DNA of 8,749 bases from Clostridia bacterium. Lineage in GTDB: Bacteria > Bacillota > Clostridia > DSM-8532. How positions within the stretch are numbered: position 1 is the stretch's first letter; each line of letters begins with the position of its first letter. This document shows, one piece after another, positions 6,166 to 8,749 of the stretch. The notes beneath the pieces were generated by a model. That model was given only the letters and a program-made list of their open reading frames with translations. It did no database searches and was not told where the DNA came from. The stretch lies in the NCBI GenBank assembly GCA_026418215.1, contig JAOABT010000211.1:1-8749 (forward strand), written 5' to 3'. Made by a program: the position numbers and the translations under genes.

Positions 6166-6606
6166 TCATGTTGAGTGCGGCTTTTCTCGGCAGCCCTCAC
6201 AATAACCGAACACTTCAAGCTTATGTCCCTTGACCGAGAAGCCAAACTTCTCCTCAAGAAGCTTTTCATAATCTTTGAGGGGACATCCGTCAACCGGAAG
6301 CATCTTATGGCAGCCTACGCATAGAAGGTGATGACGATGCTCGTGATTTTTAAGCTCATAAAAAGCTTTGGGATTGTCGGTCATGGTATTTTTTAGCGCC
6401 AGACCCTTTTCCACCAGGGTGTCAAGCACACGATAGACAGTCGAAAGGCTGATGGAAACCTTGTCGTCCTTTAATAGGAGGTAAATATCCTCGGCGGTGA
6501 TGGGCTGGCCCGCATTCTCAAGCGCTTTTAAAATAGAGGCGCGCTGCCTGGTATTCTTAAGATTGCCGCCCTTCAGCAAATCCTTATAATGGCCTTCGCA
6601 AGGCAT
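6166..6606 (-). CDS. zur: Fur-family metalloregulator, probably zinc-sensing Zur
   Basis: This is a 146-residue repressor that binds DNA as a metal-loaded dimer. Residues 15-80 form the winged helix (TRQRASILKAL, then ISLSTVYRVLDTLVEKGLA with the recognition helix). Residues 85-139 form the metal and dimer domain: a His-rich stretch HEHRHH (88-93), the first structural zinc pair Cys96-x-x-Cys99, His128, and the second pair Cys136-x-x-Cys139. The start ATG is set by AAAGGAGG seven bases upstream. It is the fourth gene of the zinc transporter unit, 13 bp after znuB, which makes Zur more likely than Fur or PerR. It would repress the whole unit when zinc is plentiful. The operator is expected upstream of znuA, beyond the window. 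Confidence 0.88.
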   Translation of the reverse strand: MPCEGHYKDLLKGGNLKNTRQRASILKALENAGQPITAEDIYLLLKDDKVSISLSTVYRVLDTLVEKGLALKNTMTDNPKAFYELKNHEHRHHLLCVGCHKMLPVDGCPLKDYEKLLEEKFGFSVKGHKLEVFGYCEGCREKPHST

Positions 6607-6619
6607 GCTCTTTCCTCCT

Positions 6620-7468
6620 TTATGCAAACTTCTTCCGAACGGAAAAGGTGATAAAGAATATAAGCGCCGATATCATGACAATGGTGGAGCCCGTCGCCGT
6701 TTCAATGGAGTACGACAGGACAAGCCCTGAAATTCCTGAAAACAAAGAGAACAAAAGGGTTAGAAGGTGATACTGCCTCTGGTTTCTGGCGATATTCCGC
6801 GCAGCCGCGGCGGGAAGAACCAGAAAGGAATTGATGACGAGAAGGCCGATCCAGGACATGGATACGGTGACAATAACCGCAACGGCGCAGCTGAAAATAA
6901 CCTCATACCAGAAGGTGTGAATCCCCCTGCTTCCGGCCAGCGAGGGATTGACGCTGACCAGCAGGAGCTTGTTGAAAATAAGCAGCCAGAAAAGCAGGAC
7001 AACGGCTAGAACAAGAAATAGAAAGCCGATTTCCGTCGGCGTGATGCTCAGAATATCTCCGACGAGATAGGTATTGAGCTTGGTAAAGCTTTTTCCTCCA
7101 AGGGTGGCAAGAAAAATGCCCAGTGCGATAGCCGTGGAGGAAAAGACCCCGATAACCGTATCACTGGCCATTTTACTGCGGTATTTGATCAGTGCTATCA
7201 AGAAAGCGAAAACCAAAGAAAAGACTATAGCCGAGCCCAGTGGCTGGACAAAGCCCATAAGGCCACCGATAGCGACCCCCGTAAAGGCCCCGTGGCCCAG
7301 CGCGTCTGAGAAAAAGGCCATGCGGTTATTGACAATCATGGTTCCTAGAAGTGCAAAAATAGGCGTTAAAAGGATAATGGCCAGAAGGGCGTTTTTCATG
7401 AAGATCATCTGGCCCTGCTTGGCCCATTCAAAGGGGAAAATGCTCAAAAAATCATACCACCAGCTCAT
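6620..7468 (-). CDS. znuB: Zinc/manganese ABC transporter permease (ABC-3 family)
   Basis: This is a 282-residue inner-membrane protein, of normal length for the family. A short N-terminal stretch is followed by about eight hydrophobic membrane segments, beginning with ALLAIILLTPIFALLGTMIV (about 27-46). The family-typical region FFSDALGHGAFTGVAIG follows near residues 52-68, along with the later segment IGLLVINSFLVLPAAAARNIA. It forms the channel through which metal released by ZnuA passes, driven by ZnuC. The ATG overlaps the znuC stop as ATGA, with GGAG seven bases upstream, so the two are translationally coupled. The metal is inferred to be zinc from the neighbouring Zur; manganese is the main alternative. 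Confidence 0.93.
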   Translation of the reverse strand: MSWWYDFLSIFPFEWAKQGQMIFMKNALLAIILLTPIFALLGTMIVNNRMAFFSDALGHGAFTGVAIGGLMGFVQPLGSAIVFSLVFAFLIALIKYRSKMASDTVIGVFSSTAIALGIFLATLGGKSFTKLNTYLVGDILSITPTEIGFLFLVLAVVLLFWLLIFNKLLLVSVNPSLAGSRGIHTFWYEVIFSCAVAVIVTVSMSWIGLLVINSFLVLPAAAARNIARNQRQYHLLTLLFSLFSGISGLVLSYSIETATGSTIVMISALIFFITFSVRKKFA

Positions 7469-8262
7469 GCCCTTTCTCCCCCCTCACGGTTTTTGCGCCA
7501 TTTTAATGAAAAGACCTCATAAAAAGCATCGGACTCCATGACCTCCTCGGGTCTTCCCGATTGAAGAACGGTCTGGTTCAGGAGAACGACCCGGTCGGCG
7601 TATTTCCGGACCATGTCCATGTCGTGGGACACAAGAATAACCGAGAGATCGTAGGCTTTTCGAAGCTCCGAGACGGTCTCATAAAAAAGCTCCAAACCAT
7701 TTTGATCAATGCCTGAAACAGGCTCGTCCAAAAGCAGAAGCTCAGGGATGGGCTCCAAGGCCAAAGCCAGAAGGACCCTCTGAAGCTCACCGCCTGCAAG
7801 GGCTCCCAGTCTTCGATTCAGGAGATGCTCCGCTCTGACCTTTGAAAGACTCTGGTGAATTTTTTCCACTTCCTTGCGGGGCTTGAAGAGCCAGGTAGGA
7901 CGGTTTGTCCTGCAGGCCAAAAACAGGTCTAAAACGCTTGTGGGTGTTGTGGTATCGAGATTCAGGCTTTGGGGCACATAGCCCATGACGAGGCTCGAAC
8001 GCGTAGATGCACCCGAGGCCTGCATAAAACGAATGGCCCCCGTGTGGGGTACCTCCCCCAGCAGCGCTTTCAGCAACGTGCTTTTGCCGGCGCCGTTGGG
8101 GCCGATAATAGCCGTAAGCTCACCACAGTGAATATGCAGGTTGACATTGGTTAGAATGGGGGTTTTCCCGGCCATGACGCCGAAATTCTCGATCTTTGTG
8201 CAGCAAAGGCCGCAGCAGGCCTGCTGGCAGGACTTTTCGTCCTTACAATGCGTACTCATCAT
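7465..8262 (-). CDS. znuC: Zinc/manganese ABC transporter ATP-binding protein
   Basis: This 265-residue cytoplasmic ATPase powers the transporter. All nucleotide-binding motifs are intact: Walker A GPNGAGKST (54-62), Q-loop Gln98 in YVPQ, signature LAGGELQ (155-161), Walker B LLLLDEP (175-181), D-loop SGID, and the switch His213 in SHD. The N-terminus is unusual: six cysteines (6, 12, 16, 17, 20, 21) lie in the first 21 residues, just before the ATPase core begins near residue 22. They could bind zinc. The first ATG (8262) overlaps the znuA stop as ATGA and has GAGG seven bases upstream; a second ATG at 8259 is possible. Confidence 0.94.
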   Translation of the reverse strand: MMSTHCKDEKSCQQACCGLCCTKIENFGVMAGKTPILTNVNLHIHCGELTAIIGPNGAGKSTLLKALLGEVPHTGAIRFMQASGASTRSSLVMGYVPQSLNLDTTTPTSVLDLFLACRTNRPTWLFKPRKEVEKIHQSLSKVRAEHLLNRRLGALAGGELQRVLLALALEPIPELLLLDEPVSGIDQNGLELFYETVSELRKAYDLSVILVSHDMDMVRKYADRVVLLNQTVLQSGRPEEVMESDAFYEVFSLKWRKNREGGERA

Positions 8263-8749
8263 TTAAGCGCCTCACACAATACCTTTAGATTATTCTCCAT
8301 GGTCTTTTCGTAGCTGTCGGCAGAAGCGTTTCCAGGTCCGGTAACCACTGGGTCGAGGGTGTAAACCTTGGCTCCCGTCTGCGCCGCGATAGACTCGGCG
8401 GCCTTTTGGGAATACTGGGGCTCGGCAAAAATAACTTTCACATTCTTGCTTTTGATGGTATCAATGATTTTTTTAAGCTCTCCTGCACTTGGCTCGGAGC
8501 CCGGCTCCCGTTCAACCACAGAAACAATATTGAGATTGAATTCTTTTGCAAAATACGGGAATGCCTCATGGAAGGTAATGATATCCCGGGTTTTCACGTC
8601 TTTTAGGGCATCCTCCATTTTAGTTTTAAGGGCTTCAAGCTTTTTAGGATAGGCTTCGCTGTTCCGCCGATACTGGCTCGCATGCGCCGGATCGGCCTTC
8701 GCAAGCCCCTCGGTGATGTTTTTCACCTCCTGGATAGCTCCTGTGACAC
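8259..8749 (-). CDS. znuA: Zinc/manganese ABC transporter substrate-binding protein, C-terminal part
   Basis: The last 162 residues of a cluster-9 (ZnuA-like) solute-binding protein; the frame is open to the window edge, so the signal peptide and N-lobe lie outside. ZnuA captures the metal outside the membrane and hands it to ZnuB. Visible landmarks, counted from the fragment start, are a histidine that is a probable metal ligand (His60) in TFHEAFPYFAK, the turn EREPGSEPSAGEL (79-91), VIFAEPQYS (Glu109), and Asp132 in YTLDPV, which usually completes the metal site. A GTG at 8726 preceded by AGGAG could be taken for a start, but the frame runs on upstream with family-like sequence, so it is internal. 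It overlaps znuC by ATGA. Confidence 0.92.
   Translation of the reverse strand, partial: VTGAIQEVKNITEGLAKADPAHASQYRRNSEAYPKKLEALKTKMEDALKDVKTRDIITFHEAFPYFAKEFNLNIVSVVEREPGSEPSAGELKKIIDTIKSKNVKVIFAEPQYSQKAAESIAAQTGAKVYTLDPVVTGPGNASADSYEKTMENNLKVLCEALK

Noticed and set aside
6012..6293. Minus-strand 93-codon frame spanning the zur-HD junction
   Set aside because: It overlaps both real genes in another frame and has no ribosome site or family features.
8259..8726. Complete 155-residue ZnuA starting at GTG 8726
   Set aside because: The reading frame continues upstream to the window edge, and ZnuA proteins are about 300 residues with a signal peptide, so this GTG is internal.

Overview
The window looks like one end of an assembled contig from an anaerobic or facultatively fermentative Firmicute, most likely a Clostridia-type bacterium. 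This is inferred from a fused AdhE preceded by Rex-like operators, strong AGGAGG-type ribosome binding sites, and a znuACB-zur metal cluster whose protein sequences resemble those of Firmicutes. The species cannot be named from the sequence alone. All convincing genes lie on the minus strand, so transcription runs from right to left.

Left end (1-1660): bases 1-33 are Illumina Nextera adapter, not genome. Next to it is the N-terminal 497 residues of bifunctional aldehyde/alcohol dehydrogenase AdhE, cut off by the contig end. Its upstream region holds a near-consensus promoter covered by two good matches (and a weaker third) to the operator of the redox repressor Rex. This would be a classic NADH-responsive switch for ethanol fermentation.

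Middle (1704-5253): there is a lone P-loop kinase-like protein of lower GC than its neighbours. Next comes a two-gene unit in which a TrmB-family regulator directly precedes lysA (diaminopimelate decarboxylase), with its own strong promoter and a terminator after lysA. A small Gln-rich coiled-coil protein with a Gly/Ala tail follows, then a small glutaredoxin-like CPYC protein, each followed by a terminator.

Right part (5254-8749): one tightly packed zinc-uptake cluster, znuA (partial) - znuC - znuB - zur. ATGA overlaps join the first three genes and a 13-bp gap separates znuB from zur. An HD-domain phosphohydrolase lies 98 bp downstream. Between the HD gene and the glutaredoxin gene are about 200 bp with two tiny ORFs, one of which overlaps the glutaredoxin start.

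I do not see a clearly new multi-gene system. The best leads are the double Rex operator on adhE, the TrmB-like regulator translationally coupled to lysA, the Cys-rich N-terminus of the zinc ATPase, and the tiny ORFs between the HD and glutaredoxin genes. The adapter at the left end is an important data-quality point.
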